From positions 1 to 64,000 of the forward strand of contig JADKFV010000014.1 in NCBI GenBank assembly GCA_016717325.1: a DNA stretch of 64,000 bases, in the 5' to 3' direction. Source of the stretch: Bacteroidota bacterium. GTDB taxonomy: Bacteria; Bacteroidota; Bacteroidia; AKYH767-A; OLB10. The notes below the pieces were generated by a model, which worked only from the letters and a program-made list of their open reading frames with translations, made no database searches and was not told where the DNA came from. Made by a program: the position numbers and the translations under genes. The first letter of the stretch is position 1. Every line of letters starts with the position of its first letter. Below are positions 29,391 through 38,224 of the stretch, in pieces.

Positions 29391-30319
29391 GCCAACCTGT
29401 TGAATTGAGTATTGTTACTACAGTTTATAAATCGGAAAAATATCTTCCTGAATTTATCGAACTCATTTTGCAATCGATCAAAGAAATCGGCATTAATAAT
29501 TTTGAATTACTTTTTGTGCTCGATGGAATTACCGATGCTTCGAAAGAATACTTGCTGGCACGAAAAAAAGATATTCCACAAATAGTTGTAGTAGAGTTGT
29601 CGCGTAATTTTGGGCATCACTATGCTGCTTCTGCAGGGTTGAATACTGCAAGTGGTGATTTGGTTTTTCTTATTGACTGCGACCTCGAAGTTTCGCCAAC
29701 AGTACTTACTGCGTTTTTCCATGAACTAAAAAAGCAATCGTGTGATGTTGTATACGGAGTGCAAAAAATGCGTAAAGGCGGTTTTACCGAACGTTTTTTT
29801 GGAGGCTTGTTTTGGAAAATGATAAATGCACTGAGTGATACAAAAATCCCTCACAACATTGTTACCGAAAGATTGATGACACGCAACTACATCGATGCTC
29901 TAAACTCTATGGGCGATAAAAATTTGTTTATGGCTGGTTTGATGTATTGGGCAGGATTCAATCAAGTAGGCGTGCCTGTAGATAAAAAACAACGCACCGG
30001 ACAAAGTTCTTATTCGTTCGGCAAGCGTATCAGTCTTGTTTTCGAAGCGGTGACTTCTTTTTCTGAACGTCCGCTAAAAATATTATTTAAGATTGGGTTA
30101 TACATTACAGCGCTTTCTGTTATTGCATCGGTGTATCTTTTAATCAAAAAAATTCTTTATCCCAATACTATATTTATGGGCTACACTTCTGTATTTACAC
30201 TCATACTATTTTCGCTTGGAATGCTTATTTCTTCAATAGGAATTGTAGGCATATATTTATCGCGCATTTTTAAACAAGTGCAAAACCGTCCGCTATTTAT
30301 TATTAAAAAAATATATTAA
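29387..30319 (+). CDS. GT2 glycosyltransferase, GtrB/DPM-like
   Basis: A 310-residue family 2 glycosyltransferase. The GT-A domain begins LSIVTTVYKSEKYLPEFI; the nucleotide-binding acidic block is FVLDGITDAS, and the metal-binding motif is LVFLIDCDLEVSP (near residue 100). Two membrane helices end the protein (IGLYITALSVIASVYLLIKK and VFTLILFSLGMLISSIGIVG), the architecture of GtrB, ArnC and DPM1-like enzymes that load a sugar on a polyprenyl phosphate. The donor may be the amino-deoxysugar made by the neighbouring WecE-like enzyme. It overlaps the WbqC gene by four bases. Confidence 0.88.
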   Translation: MSQPVELSIVTTVYKSEKYLPEFIELILQSIKEIGINNFELLFVLDGITDASKEYLLARKKDIPQIVVVELSRNFGHHYAASAGLNTASGDLVFLIDCDLEVSPTVLTAFFHELKKQSCDVVYGVQKMRKGGFTERFFGGLFWKMINALSDTKIPHNIVTERLMTRNYIDALNSMGDKNLFMAGLMYWAGFNQVGVPVDKKQRTGQSSYSFGKRISLVFEAVTSFSERPLKILFKIGLYITALSVIASVYLLIKKILYPNTIFMGYTSVFTLILFSLGMLISSIGIVGIYLSRIFKQVQNRPLFIIKKIY

Positions 30320-30326
30320 TTCAAAG

Positions 30327-31067
30327 ATGGAAAATCTTGATTCATACAAAGAAGCATATAACCAAAGTTTCAATTTTTACGATGAAAACCAATGGTATCT
30401 TGCGCAGTATGCAAAATATTTGTGTGCAAAAATTACTGATACCAAAGCCTCATCCATTTTAAGTTTAGGTATTGGCCATAGTGTGGTAAGCAACAGCATT
30501 ATTCAACTATTAAATACAGGTAATATACAATATGACATTGTAGAAGGTTCGCCCGATATTATTAATAAATTCAATGCCACGTATCATAACATATCGATGA
30601 AAGTGTATGAAAGTTATTTCGAAACATTTACACCCGATAAAAAATACGATGCCATTGAAATGGGTTTTGTGCTCGAACATGTTGACGACCCTTTGCTGGT
30701 GTTAAAAAAGTTTAAAAATTTTCTCAATGATAAAGGCACCATGTTTATTGCCGTGCCCAATGCAAAATCTTTGCACCGGTTAATTGGGCATCATGCCGGA
30801 TTGTTGCCCGATATGTACAAACTTAGTAAGTACGATTTGGAACTTGGGCATAAGCGGTATTTCGATTTGGATAGCATTACCAATTTGGCTACCGAAGCGG
30901 GTTTGCGCGTAACCATGCAGCGCGGCCTTATGCTTAAAACTATTACCGGAGAGCAAATGAAAAAGCTCGACTGGCAAAAAAATATTATCGATGCGCTATT
31001 CATAGTTGGCGAACATTATCCGGAAATTTCAAATTGCATTTACCTCGAAGCAGTAATAAATAAATGA
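30327..31067 (+). CDS. Class I SAM-dependent methyltransferase
   Basis: A 246-residue small-molecule type methyltransferase (Methyltransf_23-like). Motif I is SSILSLGIGHSVVSNSII (near residue 45), a slightly degenerate form in which GIGHS replaces the usual GCGxG; the acidic residue after the second strand is in YDIVEGSPDII, and motif IV is YDAIEMGFVLEHVDDPLLVL. The later segment HKRYFDLDSITNLATEAGL is typical of sugar or lipid methylases. It overlaps the ATP-grasp/HAD gene by ATGA. The target is probably a sugar or lipid intermediate of this locus. Confidence 0.85.
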   Translation: MENLDSYKEAYNQSFNFYDENQWYLAQYAKYLCAKITDTKASSILSLGIGHSVVSNSIIQLLNTGNIQYDIVEGSPDIINKFNATYHNISMKVYESYFETFTPDKKYDAIEMGFVLEHVDDPLLVLKKFKNFLNDKGTMFIAVPNAKSLHRLIGHHAGLLPDMYKLSKYDLELGHKRYFDLDSITNLATEAGLRVTMQRGLMLKTITGEQMKKLDWQKNIIDALFIVGEHYPEISNCIYLEAVINK

Positions 31068-32707
31068 ATGTACTAATAACATGTGGAGGCGGATTGCAAG
31101 GATTAACTTTATACAAAGAGTTAAATGCATTGCAATCGAAATTTAATATTACGTCTCACTTATTCGACATTCATGCCGAAAATATTTCGAAGTATTTTTT
31201 CGATTATTTTTTTCAATGCCCTCCTGTTGCCGATTCCGAAAAATATATTTCTGCATTATTCGAGTATTGCGCCAATCATAAAATTGATTTTATCTTTCCT
31301 GCCACAACTTATGATTTGCTTTTATTGTCGCAGCACAAATTAAAATTCAAAACAGAAATAAATTGCACCATAGCCATTTGTGATGAGCAATATGTAAAAA
31401 TATTTTTAGACAAAATAAGCACCAATCAGTTTCTAATTGAAAATGGGCTGAACACACCCCCTTTGGCCGATTACAATGAAGCATCGCATTATCCACTTAT
31501 TGCAAAACCAAAAATGGGATGGGGCGGCAAGGGCCTTCATGTTTTTAAATCTCTTGATGCGTTTGTTGCCGCAAAGATTAACGATGCTGCTGATTATTTA
31601 TGGCAAAAACTTCTATCAGATTTTGATGAGTACTCTATTGATTTCAGTGTGAACCGGCAAGGAATAATTTCGGATCCGGTAGTGCGCACACGCGATGCTA
31701 CTTCGGGCGGCTTTGCTGTTGTATCAAGCACACAAAGTGCAGTTCCAGAAAATATATTGCATCAATTAGAAAGAGTACAAAAAACATTTTCACAAGATTG
31801 CTTTTGTGGTTTGTACAATGTACAAATTATTTTTGCCAGTGATCATGCTTATGTTACCGATGTAAATCCGCGCATAGGTACTTCGGCTGTGATGGGAAAC
31901 GTGATTGGCAAAAATCTTTTGCATAACTTTTTTACTGCCGATCAAAAACAAACTAATACACCAATTACCGCCACCTTCAAGGTGGTGCGTTTTCTTGACG
32001 AAATATATATTCCTAAAATAGACACATTGAAAATAAAAGGAATAGTTTTCGATTTTGACGATACGCTTATTTCAAACAAAGATTTTATCATCGCTCGTTG
32101 TGCCTTGCTTTATGAAAAAGAGAAAAACATTTTCAACACAAACGTTCATACATTTTTGCAGATGGCAATTGCCTTTCTTAATGAAGGCAAAGCACATAAA
32201 CTGATAGATTGCCTGTGCGAACATTTTAATGTTGATGCACATCAATACCAAATACTTGAATCGTATCGCGATTGTTTTCCCGAATCACTTTCAATTTATA
32301 ACGATGTGGGTCATGTGCTTCAGCAACTTCACCACAAATGTTTGCAGCTATTTGTGCTTACCGATAATCCTGTGCGCACACAAGAAATAAAATTGAATCT
32401 ATTTCCACACCGTCATCTTTTTACTAAAGTTTATTTCACAGGCGCTATGGAAAATCAAAAGCCACATCCGGGTTGTTTCGAAATTATTTGCAAGGAGTAC
32501 AAATTGTTACCCGAAGAATTGGCAATGGTAGGCGATAATCAATATCGCGATATTATTGGTTCGTTGGATGCCGGATATAAAAATGCTTTTTATATTAAGC
32601 GAAGTGATAGCATTGTATCTCACTCCAATAACATTTTTACAAACTACAAAAATCCTGAACGCATTATTACGATTCAAAATTTAAAACAACTGTTGTATCA
32701 TTTTTAA
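31064..32707 (+). CDS. ATP-grasp ligase fused to HAD phosphatase
   Basis: A 547-residue two-enzyme fusion. Residues 1 to about 315 form a carbamoyl-phosphate-synthase-like ATP-grasp ligase: a Rossmann-like start (VLITCGGGLQGLTLYKEL), the glycine-rich lid IAKPKMGWGGKGLHVF (near residue 145), and the metal-binding strand VTDVNPRIGTSAVMG (near residue 265). Residues from about 324 form a complete HAD hydrolase: DFDDT (nucleophile motif DxDxT), LTDNP (motif II), QKPHPGCFE (motif III lysine) and MVGDNQYRDIIG (motif IV acids). All key residues appear intact in both halves. ATP-grasp enzymes join a carboxylate to an amine through an acyl phosphate; here the amine could be the WecE-made amino-sugar. 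That link is inference. Confidence 0.83.
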   Translation: MNVLITCGGGLQGLTLYKELNALQSKFNITSHLFDIHAENISKYFFDYFFQCPPVADSEKYISALFEYCANHKIDFIFPATTYDLLLLSQHKLKFKTEINCTIAICDEQYVKIFLDKISTNQFLIENGLNTPPLADYNEASHYPLIAKPKMGWGGKGLHVFKSLDAFVAAKINDAADYLWQKLLSDFDEYSIDFSVNRQGIISDPVVRTRDATSGGFAVVSSTQSAVPENILHQLERVQKTFSQDCFCGLYNVQIIFASDHAYVTDVNPRIGTSAVMGNVIGKNLLHNFFTADQKQTNTPITATFKVVRFLDEIYIPKIDTLKIKGIVFDFDDTLISNKDFIIARCALLYEKEKNIFNTNVHTFLQMAIAFLNEGKAHKLIDCLCEHFNVDAHQYQILESYRDCFPESLSIYNDVGHVLQQLHHKCLQLFVLTDNPVRTQEIKLNLFPHRHLFTKVYFTGAMENQKPHPGCFEIICKEYKLLPEELAMVGDNQYRDIIGSLDAGYKNAFYIKRSDSIVSHSNNIFTNYKNPERIITIQNLKQLLYHF

Positions 32708-32719
32708 AATGAGTGAAGA

Positions 32720-33552
32720 TTATTTTTTCTTTGCTACCACTATCAAGCTGCTTCCAAAATTCAATTGATTGCCCGCTGAAAGTGTTGCCTCTTCCTTATT
32801 GCAAAAATAATTTACAATGCTGTTCGATATACCACTGCCACTACTATGTTGCTGATTGTAATGCTGCTGATTTTGCTGACGGGCATACATTCCTAAGCGT
32901 GATGGAATTGAACGCAAAGCAAAAATGGGCATGGTCAAAAACTGAAAAAAGTACGACATAAAAACCGGTTCGAAGCCATTGGTGTGGAGCAAATTTTTCA
33001 TTGTCGATTTTGTGTAACGTGTAAAATGCCCTGCCGATTTATCTTCGTTGGACCACAGAAAATTAAAAGCCGGTACGGTAATAAATAACAAACCATCATC
33101 GGTCAATACCCGTTTTGATTCCTGCAAAATATTATTTGGAATTTCGATGTGTTCTATCACATCAAACATTCCAATCATCTCTATGGATTTGTCAAAAACT
33201 TACATTGATCGAGCACCGAACAGATGACATTTTTTACTCCGCGTTTTGAGGCATTAATTACTCCCTGCGGGCCGGGCTCAATAAGAATAACATCGGCAAG
33301 TTGCGTTTGCAAAAGCTTACTCACAAATCCATTTCCACCACCAACATCGGCAAAAACCGTTCGATGCGCTTTGTATTTAGCAATCATTAAACTGATAATA
33401 CGATTGCGGTGTTTGAACCAATAGCTGTTGTCTTCGAGTTGAAAACACATTTCGTTGCCTTCGTTCGGGTACGAAAGATTGGTATCGCTACTGTTGTATA
33501 GAATGCCATTTTTGCTGATAAATTTCGCAGTTGAAATTGATTCTACATTCAT
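32720..33552 (-). CDS. Class I methyltransferase, frame broken once
   Basis: A methyltransferase of about 277 residues with the two-part layout often seen in glycan loci. The first part (33552 to about 33199) has a short cysteine-free lead, SYWFKHRNRIISLMI and motif I FADVGGGNGFVSKLL; the second has GMFDVIEHIEIPNNILQESKRVLTDDG (motif IV and following helix) and ITVPAFNFLWSNEDKSAGH, typical of Methyltransf_11/23 enzymes acting on lipid-linked sugars. The frame slips in the A-run 33194-33198 on the + strand (one base missing; restores CKFFDKSIEMIGMFDV). It is convergent with the ATP-grasp/HAD gene, 12 bases apart. The C-terminus has an odd Q/H-rich patch near 32840. Confidence 0.82.
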
Positions 33553-33663
33553 GCTTTAGTTTGACAATTATATTCTTGTTTAAATTTTTTCGAATCGAAA
33601 TACTGTCAATTTTAAATTTAGACAACATTCGAAAAGTTAACTTAAAATTTCTTTGTTTTTATA

Positions 33664-34335
33664 GTGGGCTCAAACATAACATTTTCATGCAGAAGTTTGA
33701 TGCGAAAAAACTGCGATACTCACTTGAGCACAACTTTTAATAAAATAGATTCGGCAAATTATTACAACAATCTTTCGATGCTTTTTTTTACAAGAAAAAA
33801 CAGCAATTACATTTATCAGAATTACGATTTTAAATATAGAATTTTGAAAGGGCAAAAAAATTATGCCGAAGCAATTAAATTTCTTGAGCTTTCAATTGCC
33901 AATAAAGATTCATTAGAAAACCGCGAAAATCTTCAGAAGAGTTACGACATAGTTATGTTTGCATCGGGCATCCCAGTGCTTGGAAAGTCAACGGCAATAG
34001 ATGCCATCAAGGCTTGCAACGATATTATTCAATACGTCAAATTGGTAAAACAAAATGCAAATGGCAACGACAACATTACCAGCTTCGATATTCGTATTGG
34101 TGTAAATAGCGGACCGTTGATTGCAGGAATTATCGGTAAGAAAAAATTTGCTTATGATATATGGGGCGATACGGTAAATGTGGCATCACGTATTGAAGGC
34201 ATTTGCGAACCGGGCCAAATAAATATTTCGGAGTCTACATACAATCTTGTAAAAACACATTTCAAATGCAAATTTTTAAATAAGATGACTTTGAAAAACC
34301 GCAGCGATGTAAATGTTTATAGTATTGAGAATTGA
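33664..34335 (+). pseudogene. Adenylate/guanylate cyclase remnant
   Basis: A 223-codon frame that looks like the join of two distant parts of a cyclase gene. The N-terminal portion contains one TPR-like repeat (GQKNYAEAIKFLELSIANKD), of the type that precedes cyclase domains in Bacteroidota. It runs directly into the second half of a class III cyclase catalytic domain (IVMFASGIPV, then FDIRIGVNSGPLIAGIIGKKKFAYDIWGDTVNVASRIE). The first half of that domain, with the metal-binding aspartates and the FTDI-type block, is missing, as is any signal peptide. An internal deletion is the simplest reading. Nothing upstream to 33553 supplies the missing part, so it should not make cyclic nucleotide. Confidence 0.75.
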
Positions 34336-34483
34336 ATTTTTTATAGTGGAAATATTTTAAATAAAACGCAGAAAAAATCTCAATCCCAAAATTACAATCA
34401 TAATAAACAAACCATTTAGTAATCAGCCGTTGTTCGTGTTTTGTTCATTTGCTCGTACTTCCATTGTTTAATCATTGCTTGCG

Positions 34484-35581
34484 CTATTTCTTTTCGGCTT
34501 CGGTTATGCGCTTTCGCAATTCAATGTTGGTTTCTATTCTTTCATTCACAGCATGATTTCCGGTTTCACTCATTTCCAAAAGTTTCTCATACATTTTTTG
34601 ATTGCGTTTCGAAACCTGCTCTTGTTTATAATTGTGAAATGTATGTTCATGTGCTTCGAGCAAATCATCGTATGGCCCTCGCGATGAAAGTAATTTTACA
34701 AGTACCGGTGCAATCTCGATTGCCAAAAACAATAGCATCACAAAAATGCTTGCAATAGAAATGGTGCTGTTTTTTGCCGACACATTGCCCAAAGCGGCAA
34801 GTCTTTTATCAAAGCCATCGTATGCACCGCGCTTTACACTTGCCTTCAAACTATCTACTGTTTGTTTTTTATCGAAAAGCAATTTCTGCTTTGAATCAAT
34901 TAGCGGTTTGTTGGTTGTTGTAAGTTCTTCAAGTTCCTGCTGTGCTTTATTGGCATCGGCCTTTTTCAAATTATAAATAGTTGCCGCACCACGTTTCATT
35001 GTACCTCCGCTTCCATCTGCTTCTTTGCGTGCTTCTTCGTCTGCTTTGTTTCTGTAATTCGTTTTAGTATCAATATCCTTTTGCAAATATTTTATTTCTG
35101 CATCCAGCAAGTTTATATCATTTTGATAACGGCTTGTGAGTGCCACTTCCTGCTTTTTTATTTCTTCCTGCTTCATCAATTCCAACTCGTATTCGATAGA
35201 AGTATGAAAAATCTGCAACTCCAATGGTTTCGAAATTACAAATGCAATGATGGCAGCAAGTAGAAATCGTGGCGCTGCTAATTTAAATTCGCTTAATGTG
35301 CTGCCATTTTTTTTCATGCTCGATACTATGTATCTGTCGAGATTAAAAATCATTGCGCCCCATATTAAACCAAATAATAACGATGCTGTAATACGAACGG
35401 TGGAATTCGCATCGTTAAAAATAAAATACAATGCATATGCCCCCGAAACTGTTGCAAACAATCCGGTAAAAAAAACCGTTGCTCCTATACCGGCATATTT
35501 ATTTTGTTCGGTGGGTGTTTTTTTTAGTAAAGCAATATTTGCCCCCGAACAAAACCAGAAAAAATTTTGAATTCTATTCAT
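34484..35581 (-). CDS. DUF4407 membrane protein
   Basis: A 365-residue protein of the DUF4407 family, function unknown. Family marks are FFWFCSGANIALLKKTPTEQNKYAGIG at the start, two paired helices (VFFTGLFATVSGAYALYFIF; ITASLLFGLIWGAMIFNLDRYIVSS) and a third (FLLAAIIAFVISKPLELQIF). A long charged coiled coil follows (about residues 140-260), then a last helix (ISIASIFVMLLFLAIEIAPVLVKLLS) and a charged tail. The family's design suggests a membrane-anchored structural or sensing protein. It is a single gene, convergent with the cyclase remnant. Confidence 0.87.
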   Translation of the reverse strand: MNRIQNFFWFCSGANIALLKKTPTEQNKYAGIGATVFFTGLFATVSGAYALYFIFNDANSTVRITASLLFGLIWGAMIFNLDRYIVSSMKKNGSTLSEFKLAAPRFLLAAIIAFVISKPLELQIFHTSIEYELELMKQEEIKKQEVALTSRYQNDINLLDAEIKYLQKDIDTKTNYRNKADEEARKEADGSGGTMKRGAATIYNLKKADANKAQQELEELTTTNKPLIDSKQKLLFDKKQTVDSLKASVKRGAYDGFDKRLAALGNVSAKNSTISIASIFVMLLFLAIEIAPVLVKLLSSRGPYDDLLEAHEHTFHNYKQEQVSKRNQKMYEKLLEMSETGNHAVNERIETNIELRKRITEAEKK

Positions 35582-35996
35582 TGATATATTTTGGTTTAAA
35601 GTACCTTTCTTTTCGGTGATGAATATTTATTTAAAACTCATCCAAAGTATTGACGCAGAAAGTTTCAATTTGTTTCGCTTTTTCATAAATTTATTTGAAA
35701 GGAATTTACAAAGCATAGATTGCTCGGTTCGCTCGTAATGACCATTATGACCATTGACTAAAATGCCGACACTTTGGTCGGCATCCCGACCGAAGTGTCG
35801 GGGTTTAAAATGACCAATGACAATCCTCAATGACTGGAAGAGATTGCTTCGCAGTTCGGGAATACTCACTGTGACAATTCGCAATGACGATAATGCCCAA
35901 TGACAAGAATTCATAATAACTAAATAACCAGTAACAAAATAACTACACCAAAATTTTGCGTAATTTACATTTCGAAACGAAACACAAATTCAACAA
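35582..35996 (+). repeat. Intergenic region with GCATCCCGACC-type palindrome
   Basis: There is no gene here. A perfect-looking inverted element reading TGCCGACACTTTGGTCGG then CATCCCGACCGAAGTGTCGGGG spans 35764-35803. Around it lie runs of AATGACC/AATGACA-type short repeats (35735-35900), including GAGATTGCTTCGCAGTTCG and CAATTCGCAATGACG, which match parts of the element at 37981-38069. Confidence 0.65.
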
Positions 35997-37910
35997 TTGG
36001 AGCGATTACAAAAACTACGCGAGCTATTAAAAATAGAACGTGACGAAGATTACGAACAGTATAAAGAACATTTTTCGCGCAACAACATTAACCACCGCAA
36101 GCAACATGGCGTAACGTGGTATCCCATAAAAATAAACAATACCGAAATAGGTTTTGGCGATTATATTTCAATTGAAATAGAACGCACAAATGGTCTTAAT
36201 GAAAGTCATAAATTTTCGGGAGGCAAAGTGGCATCACTTTTTTCGAATGTGCATACTGAAGCTATACCCATCAATGGCACCATAAAAATACTTGGGCAAA
36301 ATAAAATGCGGCTGTCGCTGAACATCGATGAACTTCCTGATTGGTGCAGCGATGGAAAGCTTGGCATCAATTTATTGTTTGACGAAACGGGCTATAAGGA
36401 AATGGATATTGCCCTCGAAAAAGTAATAAAGGCCGACAACAATCGTCTGGCACATTTGCGCGATGTGATGTATGGTATAGTGGCGCCACAATTTGAAAAA
36501 GAAGATAACACTTTACAAATAACAGGTTTGAACGAATCGCAAAACCGTGCGGTAAAAAAAATAATAGCTGCAAAGGATATTGCTATCATACATGGCCCAC
36601 CCGGCACTGGCAAAACCACAACACTTGTAAAAGCAATATGTGAAGTGTTGAAAACCGAAAAGCAAGTTTTGGTATGCAGCCCAAGCAACACCGCTGTCGA
36701 TTTGATAACCGAAAAATTGCATCGCGAAAAAATAAATGTATTGCGATTGGGCAACCCTGCTCGCATTTCGGACGAGGTGATGATGAACACTTTGGATGCA
36801 AAAATATCAAGTCATGCTTCCTATAAAGAGATAAAAAATTTTAAAAAACTGGCCGAAGAATATTTTCGCATGGCAGGAAAATACAAGCGTGTATTTGGAA
36901 AAGAAGATCGCGAGCAACGTACTTTACTTTATAAAGAAGCACGCAAAATAATGCAAGAAGCACGCTCACTCGAAGAATATATTACCAACGATCAATTTGA
37001 AAAAGCACAGGTGATAACATGCACCCCCGTAGTGAGTGCAAACAAAACTATGCGCGATAAACAATTTACAACTTTGTTTATAGATGAGGCCGCGCAGGCT
37101 TTGGAGCCCGTCTGCTGGATACCCATAAGCCGATGCGACAGGGTGATATTTGCCGGAGATCATTTTCAATTACCACCGACAGTGAAATCGAAAAAGGCCG
37201 AAGCACAGGGGCTGAGCGAAACATTATTTGAGCATTGTATGAATATAGAAAATGTATCGGTAATGTTGAACACGCAATACAGAATGCACCAACAAATCAT
37301 GGATTATTCTAACGAAAAGTTTTATGGCGGAAATTTAATTGCACACCAATCGGTACAGGAGGCTCGTTTGATAAATGATAGTGATGAACCAATTTTAAAC
37401 ACCGCCCTCACTTTTATTGATACTGCAGGGTGTGGATATACGGAGCAAATGAATCCCGAAAGCATGAGTATTTGCAATCATGATGAAGCAGTGCTATTGA
37501 TAAATCATTTGAAAATGTTGCTCACTCAATATCACGAAAAAAGTAAAAGGAAAATTACTGTGGGAATTATATCACCTTACAAAGAGCAAGTGCAATACAT
37601 TAATTCGCTAATTGCAGCCGATGTAGAATTACAAAATTCACACACAAAAATTGTTGTAAAAACAGTTGATGGATTTCAGGGACAGGAACGAACCGTGATT
37701 TATATTAGTCTTGTGCGGAGTAACGATAAAAAAGAAATTGGTTTTTTAAATGATACCAGAAGAATGAATGTTGCTATGACCCGAGCCCGCGAAAAGTTGG
37801 TGGTGATAGGTGATAGTGCTACCCTTGCCAATCATTCGTTTTACAAAAAATTTATTGATTATGCCGAAGCTATAGGTGCTTATGTTTCGGCTTGGGAGTT
37901 TATTGCATAG
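35997..37910 (+). CDS. Superfamily 1 helicase, IGHMBP2/SMUBP2-like
   Basis: A 637-residue DNA/RNA helicase of the Upf1-like SF1B group. After an N-terminal beta-barrel region come the helicase motifs in order: Walker A IIHGPPGTGKTTT (residues 198-210), CSPSNTAVD (Ia), LFIDEAAQALEP (II), GDHFQLPPTV (III), LNTQYRMH (IV), VKTVDGFQGQERTVI (V) and RRMNVAMTRAREKLVVIGD (VI). All are complete. The start is TTG at 35997, chosen because MERLQKLRELLKIERDEDYEQY is the usual N-terminus and no ATG lies upstream in frame. It is a single gene without obvious partners. Confidence 0.93.
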   Translation: MERLQKLRELLKIERDEDYEQYKEHFSRNNINHRKQHGVTWYPIKINNTEIGFGDYISIEIERTNGLNESHKFSGGKVASLFSNVHTEAIPINGTIKILGQNKMRLSLNIDELPDWCSDGKLGINLLFDETGYKEMDIALEKVIKADNNRLAHLRDVMYGIVAPQFEKEDNTLQITGLNESQNRAVKKIIAAKDIAIIHGPPGTGKTTTLVKAICEVLKTEKQVLVCSPSNTAVDLITEKLHREKINVLRLGNPARISDEVMMNTLDAKISSHASYKEIKNFKKLAEEYFRMAGKYKRVFGKEDREQRTLLYKEARKIMQEARSLEEYITNDQFEKAQVITCTPVVSANKTMRDKQFTTLFIDEAAQALEPVCWIPISRCDRVIFAGDHFQLPPTVKSKKAEAQGLSETLFEHCMNIENVSVMLNTQYRMHQQIMDYSNEKFYGGNLIAHQSVQEARLINDSDEPILNTALTFIDTAGCGYTEQMNPESMSICNHDEAVLLINHLKMLLTQYHEKSKRKITVGIISPYKEQVQYINSLIAADVELQNSHTKIVVKTVDGFQGQERTVIYISLVRSNDKKEIGFLNDTRRMNVAMTRAREKLVVIGDSATLANHSFYKKFIDYAEAIGAYVSAWEFIA

Positions 37911-38224
37911 TCGATTTTTTTTGCCACGCCTGCCGCGACCGCAGTGTCGGGGAATGCGCAAATGAATTTCACATTCTTCCCGTCATTGCGAAGGAGGCAC
38001 GACTGAAGCAATCTCAGCGGTGACAAGATGTTGTGGCGCAGAGATTGCTTCGTTGCACTCGCAATGACGTGTGATCGCTTAAAGAAATTACTGTAATTTT
38101 TTTTGCCGCGCCTGCCCCGACCGCAGTGTCGGGGAATGCGCGAATGAATTCCGAATAAATGCCAATGCTTTTTTGCCTTACCCCTGTTTTCCTTTTAACT
38201 TAACCCTTTGCCTTATGAAAAAAA
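37911..38224 (+). repeat. Intergenic region with a MITE-like inverted element
   Basis: There is no gene here. Between 37981 and 38069 lies an imperfect inverted repeat whose arms begin CGTCATTGCGA...GAAGCAATCTC and end GAGATTGCTT...CGCAATGACG, a widespread type of non-coding element. It is flanked by two direct copies of a segment with CGACCGCAGTGTCGGGGAATGCG (about 37931-37953 and 38118-38140). There are no coding remnants and no obvious target-site duplication. Confidence 0.7.

Noticed and set aside
32713..32961. A + strand open frame of 82 codons at 32713
   Set aside because: It lies opposite the end of the methyltransferase gene and has no features of its own.
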